Of a stretch of DNA of 23,723 bases, positions 15,475 through 22,876 are shown in pieces. How positions within the stretch are numbered: the stretch's first letter is position 1; each line of letters begins with the position of its first letter. The position numbers and the translations under genes are program-made. The notes under the pieces are model-generated. The model was given only the letters and a program-made list of their open reading frames with translations. It searched no databases and was not told the origin of the DNA. The stretch comes from DATMGU01 sp035555315 (GTDB taxonomy: Bacteria > Pseudomonadota > Alphaproteobacteria > ATCC43930 > CGMCC-115725), in the NCBI GenBank assembly GCA_035555315.1, contig DATMGU010000098.1, positions 1-23,723 on the forward strand. Direction: 5' to 3'.

Positions 15475-16575
15475 ATGACCGACACCGCCCTCACCAACCC
15501 CAGCTTGCGACCGCCCGTGACGCAGGTCGGCGTCATCGGCTGGATGCGTGCGAACCTGTTCAACTCGATCCTGAACAGCATCCTGACCATCATCTTCGCC
15601 TATATCATCGTGCGGGTGGTCTACGCGCTGCTCGATTGGGGCTTGATCCATGCCGTGTGGCACGCCGCCAATGCGCGTGCCTGCCGGGCGGCGGATAGCG
15701 GCGCCTGCTGGGCGTTCATCGGCGAGAAGGGCCGGCTGATCCTGTTCGGCCGGTTCCCGTACGAGGACCAATGGCGCGCTGTGCTCGCCTCGGTGCTGTT
15801 CGTCATCGCCATGGGCCTCAGCGGCTGGCGCGCCTTTTGGAACAAGCGCCTGCTTTACCTATGGATCGGCGTCACGGCGGTCAATTCGGTGCTGATGTGG
15901 GGCGGTGTGTTCGGCTTGTCCTTCGTCGAAACCTCGCTCTGGGGCGGGTTGCCGCTGACGCTGATCCTGGCGATCTATCCGACCATGTTCTCGTTCCCGC
16001 TGGCGATCCTGCTGGCGCTGGGGCGCCGGTCCCGCCTGCCCATCGTGAAATCGGTCTGCATCTGTTTCATCGAGCTGATCCGCGGCGTGCCGCTCATCAC
16101 CCTCCTGTTCATGGCGTCGCTGATGCTGCCGCTGTTCCTGCCGGCGGGTGTGACGATCGACAAGCTGCTGCGCGCCGTCGTCGCGATCACGTTTTTCACG
16201 GCCGCCTATATCGCCGAGGTGATCCGAGGCGGCTTGCAGGCGTTGCCCAAGGGGCAATACGAGGCCGCCGACGCGCTGGGCCTCAGCTACAACCGGAAGA
16301 TCATCTCGATCATCCTGCCGCAGGCCCTGGTCGTGGTCATTCCGGCCTTGGTCAACGACTTCATCGGCGTGTTCAAAGACACGTCGCTGGTCACGGTCAT
16401 CGCCTTGTTCGACATCGTCGCGGCAATGCAGAACGCCCTGGTCGATCCGGATTGGCGCGGCCCGACGATGGAGGCGTATTTCTTCGTCGCCGCCATCTTC
16501 TTCGTGTTCTGCTACGCGATGTCCCGCTACAGCGCCACGCTGGAGACCACCTTCAACAAGGGCCGGCGCCGGTGA
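15475..16575 (+). CDS. aapM: General L-amino-acid ABC transporter permease AapM
   Basis: 366 aa permease, partner of AapQ. N-terminal helices lie at about 31-52 and 103-118; the permease core follows, with GLPLTLILAIYPTMFSFP, the conserved ELIRGVPLITLLF (200-212) and the EAA loop EAADALGLSYNRKIISII (263-280), ending in FKDTSLVTVIALFDI. ATG 15475 is 4 bases after the aapQ stop, so the two are co-translated. Confidence 0.95.
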   Translation: MTDTALTNPSLRPPVTQVGVIGWMRANLFNSILNSILTIIFAYIIVRVVYALLDWGLIHAVWHAANARACRAADSGACWAFIGEKGRLILFGRFPYEDQWRAVLASVLFVIAMGLSGWRAFWNKRLLYLWIGVTAVNSVLMWGGVFGLSFVETSLWGGLPLTLILAIYPTMFSFPLAILLALGRRSRLPIVKSVCICFIELIRGVPLITLLFMASLMLPLFLPAGVTIDKLLRAVVAITFFTAAYIAEVIRGGLQALPKGQYEAADALGLSYNRKIISIILPQALVVVIPALVNDFIGVFKDTSLVTVIALFDIVAAMQNALVDPDWRGPTMEAYFFVAAIFFVFCYAMSRYSATLETTFNKGRRR

Positions 16576-16628
16576 CCGAGCACCGCGCCGATCCGTCATC
16601 CGTCCTATCATCCTGGAGTAGCTAGACG

Positions 16629-17402
16629 ATGTCGATTTCCCAACCCGCCGCATCCCCGGCCGTCGCGGCGCCGATCATCGAATTGCTGCAGGTCAACAAG
16701 TGGTATGGCGAGTTCCACGTGCTGCGGAACGTCAACCTGTCGGTCGCCAAGGGCGAGAAGGTCGTGGTCTGCGGCCCCTCCGGCTCCGGCAAATCGACCA
16801 TGATCCGCTGCATCAACCGGTTGGAGGAACACCAGCAGGGCCAGATCATCGTCGACGGCATCGAACTCACCTCGAACCTCAAGAACATCGAGGCGATCCG
16901 CCGCGAGGTCGGCATGGTGTTCCAGCAGTTCAATCTGTTTCCGCACCTTACCGTGCTGGAGAACCTGACGCTGGCGCCGATCTGGGTGCGCAAGGTGCCG
17001 AAGAAGGAAGCGGAAGAAACCGCGATGTACTACCTGAACCGGGTGCGCATTCCCGATCAGGCCAAGAAATACCCCGGTCAGCTATCGGGCGGCCAGCAGC
17101 AGCGCGTCGCCATCGCCCGGTCGCTGTGCATGAAGCCGAACATCATGCTGTTCGACGAGCCGACCTCGGCGCTCGATCCGGAAATGGTCAAGGAAGTGCT
17201 CGACGTCATGACCGGCCTCGCCCAGGAAGGCATGACCATGGTCTGCGTCACGCATGAGATGGGTTTCGCGCGCAGCGTCGCCGATACGATGGTGTTCATG
17301 GACCGGGGCGAGGTCGTCGAGATCGGCACGCCGCAAGAATTCTTCGGCAATCCGAAAAGCGAGCGGACCCGAGGCTTCCTCAGCCAGATCCTCAACCACT
17401 AG
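16629..17402 (+). CDS. aapP: General L-amino-acid ABC transporter ATPase AapP
   Basis: 257 aa cytoplasmic ATPase of the AapJQMP importer. Walker A GPSGSGKST is at 49-57, the Q-loop at MVFQQFNLFPH (about 96-106), signature LSGGQQQR at 152-159, Walker B IMLFDEP at about 172-178 with the PTSALDPEM continuation usual for amino-acid ATPases, and the switch histidine at 209 (CVTHE). GGAG lies 10 bases before ATG 16629. Last gene of the operon, followed by a hairpin at 17450. Confidence 0.96.
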   Translation: MSISQPAASPAVAAPIIELLQVNKWYGEFHVLRNVNLSVAKGEKVVVCGPSGSGKSTMIRCINRLEEHQQGQIIVDGIELTSNLKNIEAIRREVGMVFQQFNLFPHLTVLENLTLAPIWVRKVPKKEAEETAMYYLNRVRIPDQAKKYPGQLSGGQQQRVAIARSLCMKPNIMLFDEPTSALDPEMVKEVLDVMTGLAQEGMTMVCVTHEMGFARSVADTMVFMDRGEVVEIGTPQEFFGNPKSERTRGFLSQILNH

Positions 17403-17449
17403 TGCCATCGCACGGAGGATTTGACTGCTGTGTGGAGTGCTAATCTGCC

Positions 17450-17474
17450 CCTCTCCGCCCCGCCGGCGGAGAGG
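17450..17474 (+). terminator. 10-bp hairpin downstream of aapP
   Basis: CCTCTCCGCC (17450-17459) and GGCGGAGAGG (17465-17474) form a perfect stem with a 5-base loop, 47 bases after the aapP stop. There is no U-run, so termination would be weak or factor-dependent. It is the best candidate for the end of the aap transcript. The CCTCTCCGCC palindrome also resembles dispersed intergenic repeats of G+C-rich proteobacteria. Confidence 0.55.
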
Positions 17475-17535
17475 AACAGGTCGGTGATGTCGCTGGCTGG
17501 GTCCATCCCGTCAAATCCCCTGGGCAGAAGCACTA

Positions 17536-17626
17536 GGGGACATCATAGGAAACTCCCGTTTATCAGTGCGTTGCCAAGGGATGCTGGGAGAAACGCCAAA
17601 TAACGGGAGCGGTTCCAGTTTTCCCC
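17536..17626. mobile_element. 91-bp element with imperfect inverted ends (MITE-like)
   Basis: Both ends, read inward, share the ordered blocks GGGGA, GGAA, CTCCCGTT and GCGTT. The left blocks begin at 17536 and include CTCCCGTT at 17553-17560; the right blocks, on the complement, begin at 17626 with AACGGGAG at 17602-17609. Spacers between blocks differ by one or two bases. The blocks spread over about 38 bases at each end and GGGG is terminal, as in Tn3-type ends, but I cannot assign a family. No matching 5-bp target duplication is visible (CACTA left, GGCTT right) and nothing is encoded inside. It ends 4 bases before the stop codon of the next minus-strand gene. Confidence 0.45.
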
Positions 17627-17630
17627 GGCT

Positions 17631-18563
17631 TCAGGAGTGCAGGCCCGAAAGCGACGGTGAGACGGGCGAGATCTCGCCGGGGGCGAAACGGAGGGGCAGG
17701 GCGGCACGCAGCCAGCGGCCGGCGATGGGGTGGAACCGCCACAGCCTTTGGGCTCCCGGTGTGGCGATCACGTCAGGCCCATCCCAAACGAGTTCCGTCG
17801 CCCCGGTCAGCTGCAGCAGGTCGCCGGTCGCGAAATCGGGAAACAGCAGGCCGGCCTGCGGATTGACCAGCAGATTGCCGAGCGTGTTGAAGAAGAGATT
17901 GCCCGAATAATCGGGCACGGTCAGGGTGCCGTCCGCAGCCATCGCGACGAAGCCCGGCTGTCCGCCGCGATGCGAGACGTCGGGCAAAGCGCCCAGGCCG
18001 GCCGAGGACGCCACGAAGAATGTGGTGGCCGCGCCGATCAGCCGCCTCGCGTCCGGATCCAGCGTCGAGATCGGCTCCACCGTCACCGGGCGCTCCGGTT
18101 CCATCGTCAGATAATCCCGCCGCACGATATATTTAGGGCAATTGCCGAAGCTTTGCTCGACGGCGAGCGTGAAGCCCGAGCCATCCGCGGCCACGACATG
18201 GCCGTTGACGCGGTTGCGCCGACGGGTCGGCAATTCCAGGCCGAGGACACCCAGCGGCGCCCCCGGCACCAGCGCTTCGGTCAGGGGATCGCCGGCCGCC
18301 GGCACCGCGTCGATTTCGAGCCGTCGCGGTTCCGGGCTCGTGACGAAACCCAGTGGGCCGGGGAGCAGCGAGGCCCAGACCTGTCCGGCCCGGTCGCTCG
18401 ATCCGACTAGGATGAAGGGCAATTGGGCGAAGAAGACCCGGTGCTGATCGGGCATGAACGATCGGATACTATGCCGCCCGGCCGCCTCCATGCGGTCGGC
18501 GATGCCGAGCCGCCGATGCAGCGCCCGTTCACCGTCATGCCAGGGCGAGTCGAGGGGCGGCAT
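17631..18563 (-). CDS. Pyridoxamine 5'-phosphate oxidase-like flavin-binding protein
   Basis: 310 aa with an FMN-binding split-barrel of the PNPOx-like type. Visible family motifs are QSFGNCPKYI (137-146), SHRGGQPGFV (197-206) and a GNLFFNTLGNLLVNPQAGLLF segment (221-241) typical of these barrels. The N-terminal half (FFAQLPFILVGSSDRAGQVWASLLPG) is a degenerate second barrel. Related proteins reduce or bind flavin or F420, but pyridoxamine phosphate is not necessarily the substrate. It starts 8 bases after the GST stop, so the two form an operon divergent from a LysR regulator. Confidence 0.87.
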   Translation of the reverse strand: MPPLDSPWHDGERALHRRLGIADRMEAAGRHSIRSFMPDQHRVFFAQLPFILVGSSDRAGQVWASLLPGPLGFVTSPEPRRLEIDAVPAAGDPLTEALVPGAPLGVLGLELPTRRRNRVNGHVVAADGSGFTLAVEQSFGNCPKYIVRRDYLTMEPERPVTVEPISTLDPDARRLIGAATTFFVASSAGLGALPDVSHRGGQPGFVAMAADGTLTVPDYSGNLFFNTLGNLLVNPQAGLLFPDFATGDLLQLTGATELVWDGPDVIATPGAQRLWRFHPIAGRWLRAALPLRFAPGEISPVSPSLSGLHS

Positions 18564-18571
18564 GGTCGACC

Positions 18572-19189
18572 TCAGCCCGCGACCGGCATGGCGAGGAACC
18601 CCGGGAGGGCTTCAAGCCGCGCCAGCCAGGCCCGGACGGCCGTGAAGTCATCAAGCGCGACATCGCCCTCCGGTGCCCGCGCGACATAGCTGTAGATGGC
18701 GATATCGGCCAATGTCGCCTGCTCGCCGACCAGGAAGGGGTGTCGAAGGAGTTCCGATTCGAGGATTTTCAGCAGCTCCTGGGCGACGGCGACGGCGCGT
18801 TGGTGATCCCCCGGCCGACCGAACAGCTTGATGATGCGGGCCGTCGCCGGACCATTGAAGACCGGTCCCTGGGCCACGGAAAGCCAGCGCTGGACCTTGG
18901 CCGCCTGGACCGGATCCGTGGGCAGCCAGCGTCGCGCCGGATCGTAGCGGGTCGCCAGATAGACCAAGATGGCCACCGAATCGGCGACGACGATGTCGCC
19001 ATCCTCCAGCACCGGTACGGTACCGAAGGGGTTCATGGCGAGGAAGGTCGGTGTCCTTTGGGCGCCGCCGCGCAGATCAACGGTGTTGAATTCATAGGAC
19101 AGGTCCAGCAGCCGCAGCATCAGCTCCGCCCGATGCGAATGGCCTGACGGCTTGAAGCCATGCAGCGTAATCCCCTGATCCGACGTCAT
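18572..19189 (-). CDS. Glutathione S-transferase family protein
   Basis: 205 aa cytosolic GST. The N-terminal thioredoxin-like domain has GFKPSGHSHRAELMLRLL (11-28), where a Ser is the likely glutathione-activating residue, then NPFGTVPVLEDGD with the cis-Pro, and VADSVAIL for the gamma-glutamyl contact. The helical C-terminal domain includes FLVGEQATLADIAIYSYV, the conserved N-capping region. It may conjugate or reduce an electrophile whose identity is unknown. It is the first gene of a GST-PNPOx unit divergent from LysR; paired expression is likely under LysR control. Confidence 0.92.
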   Translation of the reverse strand: MTSDQGITLHGFKPSGHSHRAELMLRLLDLSYEFNTVDLRGGAQRTPTFLAMNPFGTVPVLEDGDIVVADSVAILVYLATRYDPARRWLPTDPVQAAKVQRWLSVAQGPVFNGPATARIIKLFGRPGDHQRAVAVAQELLKILESELLRHPFLVGEQATLADIAIYSYVARAPEGDVALDDFTAVRAWLARLEALPGFLAMPVAG

Positions 19190-19231
19190 GCTCGCTCTCC
19201 TCGTGCCGGTTCGGGCCGATATCCGGTCACG

Positions 19232-19271
19232 TCTAGATAGGCTGTTTTGATCTCCGGTTTAATGATCTAGA
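19232..19271. promoter_or_regulatory. Bipartite inverted repeat in the GST-lysR spacer
   Basis: TCTAGAT (19232-19238) and ATCTAGA (19265-19271) are perfect inverted copies, centres 33 bases apart, in the 118-base divergent spacer. LysR proteins bind two sites in such spacers, usually with T-N11-A symmetry. The arms here are longer than random expectation, but the match to LysR geometry is not exact. Confidence 0.45.
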
Positions 19272-19307
19272 ATTGGCGAAGTCCATTGCGAAAAACGGGA
19301 TAATTGG

Positions 19308-20204
19308 ATGGATCGCCTGGATGCGCTGACGGTCTTTATCTCGGTGGCCGACGAAGGCAGTTTCGTCGCGGCGGCACGCCGGCTGCGGCGTTCCCCGACC
19401 GCCGTTACACGGGCCGTCGCGGTGTTGGAGGACCGATTAGGGACCCGGCTCCTGACGCGGACGACTCGCGCCATGGCGTTGACCGAGGCCGGGCAGCGCT
19501 ATCTCGACCAAGGCCGTCGGGCTCTCGCTGAATTCGCCGAACTGGAGAACAGCGCGGCGACCGACCGGGCCGAGCCGACCGGATTGCTGACCCTCACCGC
19601 GCCCGAGATGTTCGGCCGCATGCATGTGCTTCCGGTCGCACAGGATTTCATGCGCGACTATCCGAAGATCGATGTCTCGCTGCTGCTGCTGAACCGGGTG
19701 GTGTCCTTCGTCGATGAAGGGGTCGATTTGGGCGTGCGGATCGCCCACCTGCCTGATTCGAGCCTGCACGCGACCCAGCTCGGCTCCGTCCGCCGCATCG
19801 TCTGCGCCAGTCCCGAGTATCTCGCGGTTCAGGGCGAGCCGGCGCATCCGGAGGCGCTGCGGGGGCACCGGACGATCACCGTCACCGGTGTCCGACCGAT
19901 GCCCGACCGTTGGAGCTTCGGCGCCGCGGAGACCGAAATCAGCGTTCTGGTAAAGCCTCGCCTCGCCGTGAGCACGGTGCAGGCGGCGCTTGACGCGGCC
20001 GTGGCCGGCGGCGGCCTCGTCCGGGCCATGTCGTATCAGGCGGCGCCCTTGGAGGCGGCGGGGCTGCTCCGTCGCGTGTTGCCTGATTACGAGCCGCCAC
20101 CGATCCCGATCCAGCTGGTCTATCCCGCCGGACGCCATTTGCCGTTGAAGACCCGGCTGTTCATCGACCGGGCCATCGGGGCGCTACGGGGTCGATTTGG
20201 CTGA
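19308..20204 (+). CDS. LysR-family transcriptional regulator
   Basis: 298 aa, the standard LysR length. The N-terminal HTH covers residues 1-60 (MDRLDALTVFISVADEGSF, then RRLRRSPTAVTRAVAVLEDRLGTRLLTRTTR). An inducer-binding domain of the type II periplasmic fold follows from about residue 90 (GLLTLTAPEMFGRMHVLPV). The C-terminal PIPIQLVYPAGRHLPLKTRLFIDR is typical of the DsdC/AaeR-like subgroup. It is divergent from GST-PNPOx and probably controls them; the inducer is unknown. Confidence 0.93.
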   Translation: MDRLDALTVFISVADEGSFVAAARRLRRSPTAVTRAVAVLEDRLGTRLLTRTTRAMALTEAGQRYLDQGRRALAEFAELENSAATDRAEPTGLLTLTAPEMFGRMHVLPVAQDFMRDYPKIDVSLLLLNRVVSFVDEGVDLGVRIAHLPDSSLHATQLGSVRRIVCASPEYLAVQGEPAHPEALRGHRTITVTGVRPMPDRWSFGAAETEISVLVKPRLAVSTVQAALDAAVAGGGLVRAMSYQAAPLEAAGLLRRVLPDYEPPPIPIQLVYPAGRHLPLKTRLFIDRAIGALRGRFG

Positions 20205-20218
20205 GATTTCCGGCGGGA

Positions 20219-21085
20219 TCAGCGCCGCGCCGGACCGGTTTCGACCGGCGTATCACCCGCCAGCCCCCATTCAGACCAGGAACCGTCATAGACCGCGACC
20301 TCGGTGTGACCGAGCAGGTGCAGCCCCAGGGCCAGCACCCCGGCGGTGACGCCCGATCCGCAGCTCGCCACCACCGGCCGGCTCATATCGATGCCGGCAT
20401 CGGCGAACAGGGCGGACAGCTTTTCCGCCTCCAGGACGGTCTTGGTCGTGGGGTCGGTGAGCTTCGTGAAATCCAGATTGAGGCTGCCGGGAATATGGCC
20501 CGATCGAAGACCGGGCCGGGGCTCGGCGACGGTGCCCTCGAACCGGGGGGCGGCGCGGGCGTCGAGCACCTGTTCCTCCTTCGAGGCGATGTTGGCGGCG
20601 ATCCCCTGTTTGTCGCGCACCAACTGGGGCTTGAACCGGGCGGTAAACACCTGTTCGGCCGGCTTCGGCAGGACGGCGTCGACCGGCCGGCCCTCCGCCA
20701 GCCATTTCGGCAAGCCGCCATCGAGCACCGCCACATCGGCGTGGCCGAACACCCGGAACATCCACCAGACCCGGGCGGCACTCATCAACCCGACGCTGTC
20801 ATAGACGACGATCCGGCCGCCATCGCCCAGCCCCAGCCGACCGACGCTGGCCGCGAAGCTGACCGGATCGGGCAGCATATGGGGCAGGGGGCTGGTGCCA
20901 TCGGCGATCGCGTCGATATCGAAGAACACCGCGCCGGGAAGATGCCGAACGGCGTAATCCTGCGCCGCCGTCGGCGTGACGCCGGGCATCTTGAAGCTGC
21001 CATCGACGATCCGAACCGCAGGATCGGTCAGATGCTCCGCCAGCCAGGCGGTCGAAACCAGGGCATCGGGATTGGCATAAGGCAT
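20219..21085 (-). CDS. sseA: 3-mercaptopyruvate sulfurtransferase (tandem rhodanese)
   Basis: 288 aa with two rhodanese domains. The N-terminal one (about 8-135) is catalytically inactive, with no Cys in its loop. The C-terminal one (about 165-280) has the active-site loop CGSGVTA with Cys242; CGSGVT is the 3-mercaptopyruvate type, whereas thiosulfate sulfurtransferases have CRxGx(R/T). It moves sulfur from 3-mercaptopyruvate to thiol or cyanide acceptors in cysteine catabolism. The DGSFKMPG, DARAAPRFEG and GHIPGSLNLDF segments are conserved. It ends an apparent minus-strand unit, 51 bases after the AlaX-type gene. Confidence 0.93.
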   Translation of the reverse strand: MPYANPDALVSTAWLAEHLTDPAVRIVDGSFKMPGVTPTAAQDYAVRHLPGAVFFDIDAIADGTSPLPHMLPDPVSFAASVGRLGLGDGGRIVVYDSVGLMSAARVWWMFRVFGHADVAVLDGGLPKWLAEGRPVDAVLPKPAEQVFTARFKPQLVRDKQGIAANIASKEEQVLDARAAPRFEGTVAEPRPGLRSGHIPGSLNLDFTKLTDPTTKTVLEAEKLSALFADAGIDMSRPVVASCGSGVTAGVLALGLHLLGHTEVAVYDGSWSEWGLAGDTPVETGPARR

Positions 21086-21136
21086 GACGGGGTTCCTTGG
21101 GACTGCCAGGGGATTAGGGTGGCTATTCGGCGGCGG

Positions 21137-21844
21137 TTATTCGGCGAAGGCGATCGCCACGCGGCGGTTTTGGCGACCCTTGTTTTCGATCTTGGTGATC
21201 ACGACCGGGCCGATCTCGGCGGTATTGGCGACATGGGTGCCGCCGCAGGGTTGCAGGTCGATATCGCCGATCGCCAGCAGCCGGACCGACCCGCGACCGG
21301 TCGGCGGCTTCACCGACATGGTGCGCACCAGTTCCGGCCGCGCCGCGAGGTCCTCATCCGTGATCGAGGTTTGGCTGACCGCATGGCCGGCCGCGATCAA
21401 CTGGTTGAGGCGCTGGGTGATGGCCTCCTTGTCGAGCATGTCGCCCGGCACGTCGAAATCCAGCCGGCCTTTGCCATCGGAGATCTGCCCGCCGGTGACC
21501 GAGCCCGGGATGACGGCGCAGAGCAGATGCAGGCAGGTATGCATGCGCATCAACCGGTGCCGGTAGGGCCAATCGATCTCGGCGGTGACGGTGTCGCCAG
21601 GCGCCAGAACCGGCGCGCCGGGGGCGGGGACATGCACCACCTCGTCCGCCGCCTCCCCCTTGCGCGTGTCGACGATGGAGACCGTCGCACCCGTCGCGGT
21701 CGTCAAGCCGCCGCGATCGCCCGGCTGGCCGCCGCCGGCCGGGTAGAAGACCGTCCGATCGAGCCGAATCCCGGCCTCGTCCACGGCCATGACGGTGGCA
21801 TGGCAGGAGGTCTGGTAGGCATCATCGCGAAACAGCAAACTCAT
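21137..21844 (-). CDS. AlaX-type alanyl-tRNA editing protein
   Basis: 235 aa free-standing relative of the AlaRS editing domain. The N-terminal small barrel has FYPAGGGQPGDRG (34-46), and the editing domain carries the zinc ligands H102 and H106 (MHTCLHLL) and C200 and H204 (CGGTH). It would hydrolyse Ser or Gly wrongly attached to tRNA-Ala. Start ATG 21844 was chosen for GGAG 8 bases upstream; an upstream in-frame ATG (21862) lacks such a site. It lies between the sulfurtransferase and a Nudix gene, separated from the latter by a tandem repeat. Confidence 0.92.
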   Translation of the reverse strand: MSLLFRDDAYQTSCHATVMAVDEAGIRLDRTVFYPAGGGQPGDRGGLTTATGATVSIVDTRKGEAADEVVHVPAPGAPVLAPGDTVTAEIDWPYRHRLMRMHTCLHLLCAVIPGSVTGGQISDGKGRLDFDVPGDMLDKEAITQRLNQLIAAGHAVSQTSITDEDLAARPELVRTMSVKPPTGRGSVRLLAIGDIDLQPCGGTHVANTAEIGPVVITKIENKGRQNRRVAIAFAE

Positions 21845-21913
21845 GGCGCATTCTCCGGTCACCGCCGATCGGCCGGCAGCGCGACGGTAAGGCGGCGATC
21901 GGTCGCGATCAAG

Positions 21914-22016
21914 CCCAGGGGAAAGTATGGCCCTTGGGGAGAGTATGGCCCTGGGGAAAGTATGGCCCTGGGGAAAGTACGGCCCTGGGGAAAGTACGGC
22001 CCTGGGGAAAGTACGG
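21914..22016. repeat. 17-bp tandem repeat, six units, between alaX and the Nudix gene
   Basis: Units start at 21914, 21931 (18 bp, one extra T), 21949, 21966, 21983 and 22000. The consensus is CCCTGGGGAAAGTAYGG. Units 1-3 have GTATGG and units 4-6 GTACGG, so the array has two halves that duplicated separately. No spacers, so it is not a CRISPR. The unit length is not a multiple of three and the array ends 5 bases before the Nudix stop codon, so it is non-coding. A minus-strand Nudix-alaX transcript would carry it in the spacer. Confidence 0.93.
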
Positions 22017-22021
22017 GCGAA

Positions 22022-22705
22022 CTACGCCCAACGCCGCCGGAGTTGCTTGCGATTGGCCGCCAGCCAATACCCGGCAATGATGGTGAAGGCATTGGCGATC
22101 CGTCCATCGGCGATTCGCGCCAGCATGTCGGGGAGCGGAATCACCAGCGTTCGGATATCCTCGTCCTCGCTCGCCAATCCCGCTAGGGGCGGTACGGCGG
22201 CGCTATCCACGCGGCCGCAAAACAGGTTGACGGTTTCGGTGCTGCCGCCTGGGCTGGTCAGCGTCCGGGTGATCAAGAGGGGTTCGCCGATCAGCGCGAC
22301 GCCGGTTTCCTCGAACACCTCGCGCCGCGCCACCTCGACGGGGCTTTCGCCGGTCTCCATCAACCCGGCGACGATCTCGGTCTGCATCGCCGGGAAGCCC
22401 GCGAGCGACGCGGGCAGGCGGAGCTGGTCGATCAGCACGACGCGGTCGGGCCGGGGGTCGTAGAGCAGCACCGCGACGGCTTCGCGGGCGACGATCACCT
22501 CGCGTTCCAGCTCGCGGCTCCAGCCACCATCATGCCGCCGCTGGATCAACCGCACCTGGTCGATGGGGAAGAAGCCGGGATGCACCCGTCGCCGCTCGAT
22601 AATCTTAAAGTCGGGGATCTTGAAGTCGGGGATCTTTAAGTTCGCCCCGGCCTCAGGAGATTTGGCGCTCCCGGGAGATTTCGTGCCATCGTCCGGCTTG
22701 GCCAT
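22022..22705 (-). CDS. Nudix hydrolase, ADP-ribose pyrophosphatase (NudF) type
   Basis: 227 aa. The Nudix box GLMETGESPVEVARREVFEETGV (114-136) matches G-x5-E-x7-R-E-U-x-E-E-x-G-U exactly. The preceding EIVAG and a Pro 16 residues after the box (TSPGG) fit ADP-ribose pyrophosphatases, which split ADP-ribose to AMP and ribose 5-phosphate. ATG 22705 is preferred because a TTG at 22738 lies in the terminator hairpin. No ribosome-binding site precedes it, and only about 15 bases separate it from the U-run, so the true start or promoter is uncertain. The N-terminal 35 residues include a duplicated KIPDF and are outside the fold. Confidence 0.9.
   Translation of the reverse strand: MAKPDDGTKSPGSAKSPEAGANLKIPDFKIPDFKIIERRRVHPGFFPIDQVRLIQRRHDGGWSRELEREVIVAREAVAVLLYDPRPDRVVLIDQLRLPASLAGFPAMQTEIVAGLMETGESPVEVARREVFEETGVALIGEPLLITRTLTSPGGSTETVNLFCGRVDSAAVPPLAGLASEDEDIRTLVIPLPDMLARIADGRIANAFTIIAGYWLAANRKQLRRRWA
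22607..22636. repeat. 15-bp tandem duplication in the Nudix N-terminus
   Basis: Units 22607-22621 and 22622-22636 differ at one base and give KIPDF-KIPDF in the encoded protein, directly before the KIIERRRVHPGFF start of the conserved domain. In frame. Confidence 0.85.
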
Positions 22706-22719
22706 GGGTTCGCGGAGCC

Positions 22720-22746
22720 AAAAAAAAGGGCCGTGCAAGCACGGCC
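22720..22746 (-). terminator. Strong intrinsic terminator of the sRNA candidate
   Basis: On the minus strand GGCCGTG-CTTG-CACGGCC is a perfect 7-bp stem with a tetraloop (22746-22729), followed by C and eight Ts (22727-22720). It is the only classical Rho-independent terminator seen in the window. It ends 15 bases before the Nudix start codon, so transcripts from the right should stop there. Confidence 0.88.
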
Positions 22747-22823
22747 TTTAAGTCTAGGGAGGAAACGCCCAAACTAGGTGATGAGCGCTGCAGAGCAGCG
22801 CGGGCAACATCACGAGATCAAAC
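22720..22823 (-). ncRNA. Small RNA candidate of the alpha-r8/mmgR (suhB) type
   Basis: Reading the minus strand, three elements follow each other. First a hairpin: GTGATG (22813-22808) pairs with CATCAC (22783-22778), enclosing GCGCTGC-TCT-GCAGCGC (22801-22785). Then the unpaired motif TTTCCTCCCT (22765-22756) inside a short CTAG-flanked loop. Last an intrinsic terminator. This order, and the exact 10-base motif, is what I recall of the alpha-r8/mmgR sRNAs of alphaproteobacteria, which act on messages for storage and other functions. CCTCCC is complementary to Shine-Dalgarno sequences. The 5' end near 22823 is a guess; a GATAAAT (about 22834-22828) could be a -10 element. An alternative is a leader/attenuator of the Nudix gene. 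Confidence 0.68.
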
Positions 22824-22876
22824 TCTCATTTATCCCGGTGGTCCGCAACGGCGGTTTAGGCGGGGCAGCCCCTACT

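Noticed and set aside
21914..22016. Possible CRISPR array
   Set aside because: The 17-bp units are directly adjacent with no spacers and no cas genes are present.
20306..22186. A 626-codon open frame on the plus strand, antisense to the sulfurtransferase and AlaX-type genes
   Set aside because: Its translation is low-complexity (Gly, Arg, His, Gln rich), has no family features and runs through the tandem repeat. The minus-strand genes in the same place have full catalytic motifs; this is a G+C-rich shadow.
22706..22738. TTG start adding 11 residues to the Nudix protein
   Set aside because: The codons lie in the loop and U-run of the intrinsic terminator, so they should not be translated.
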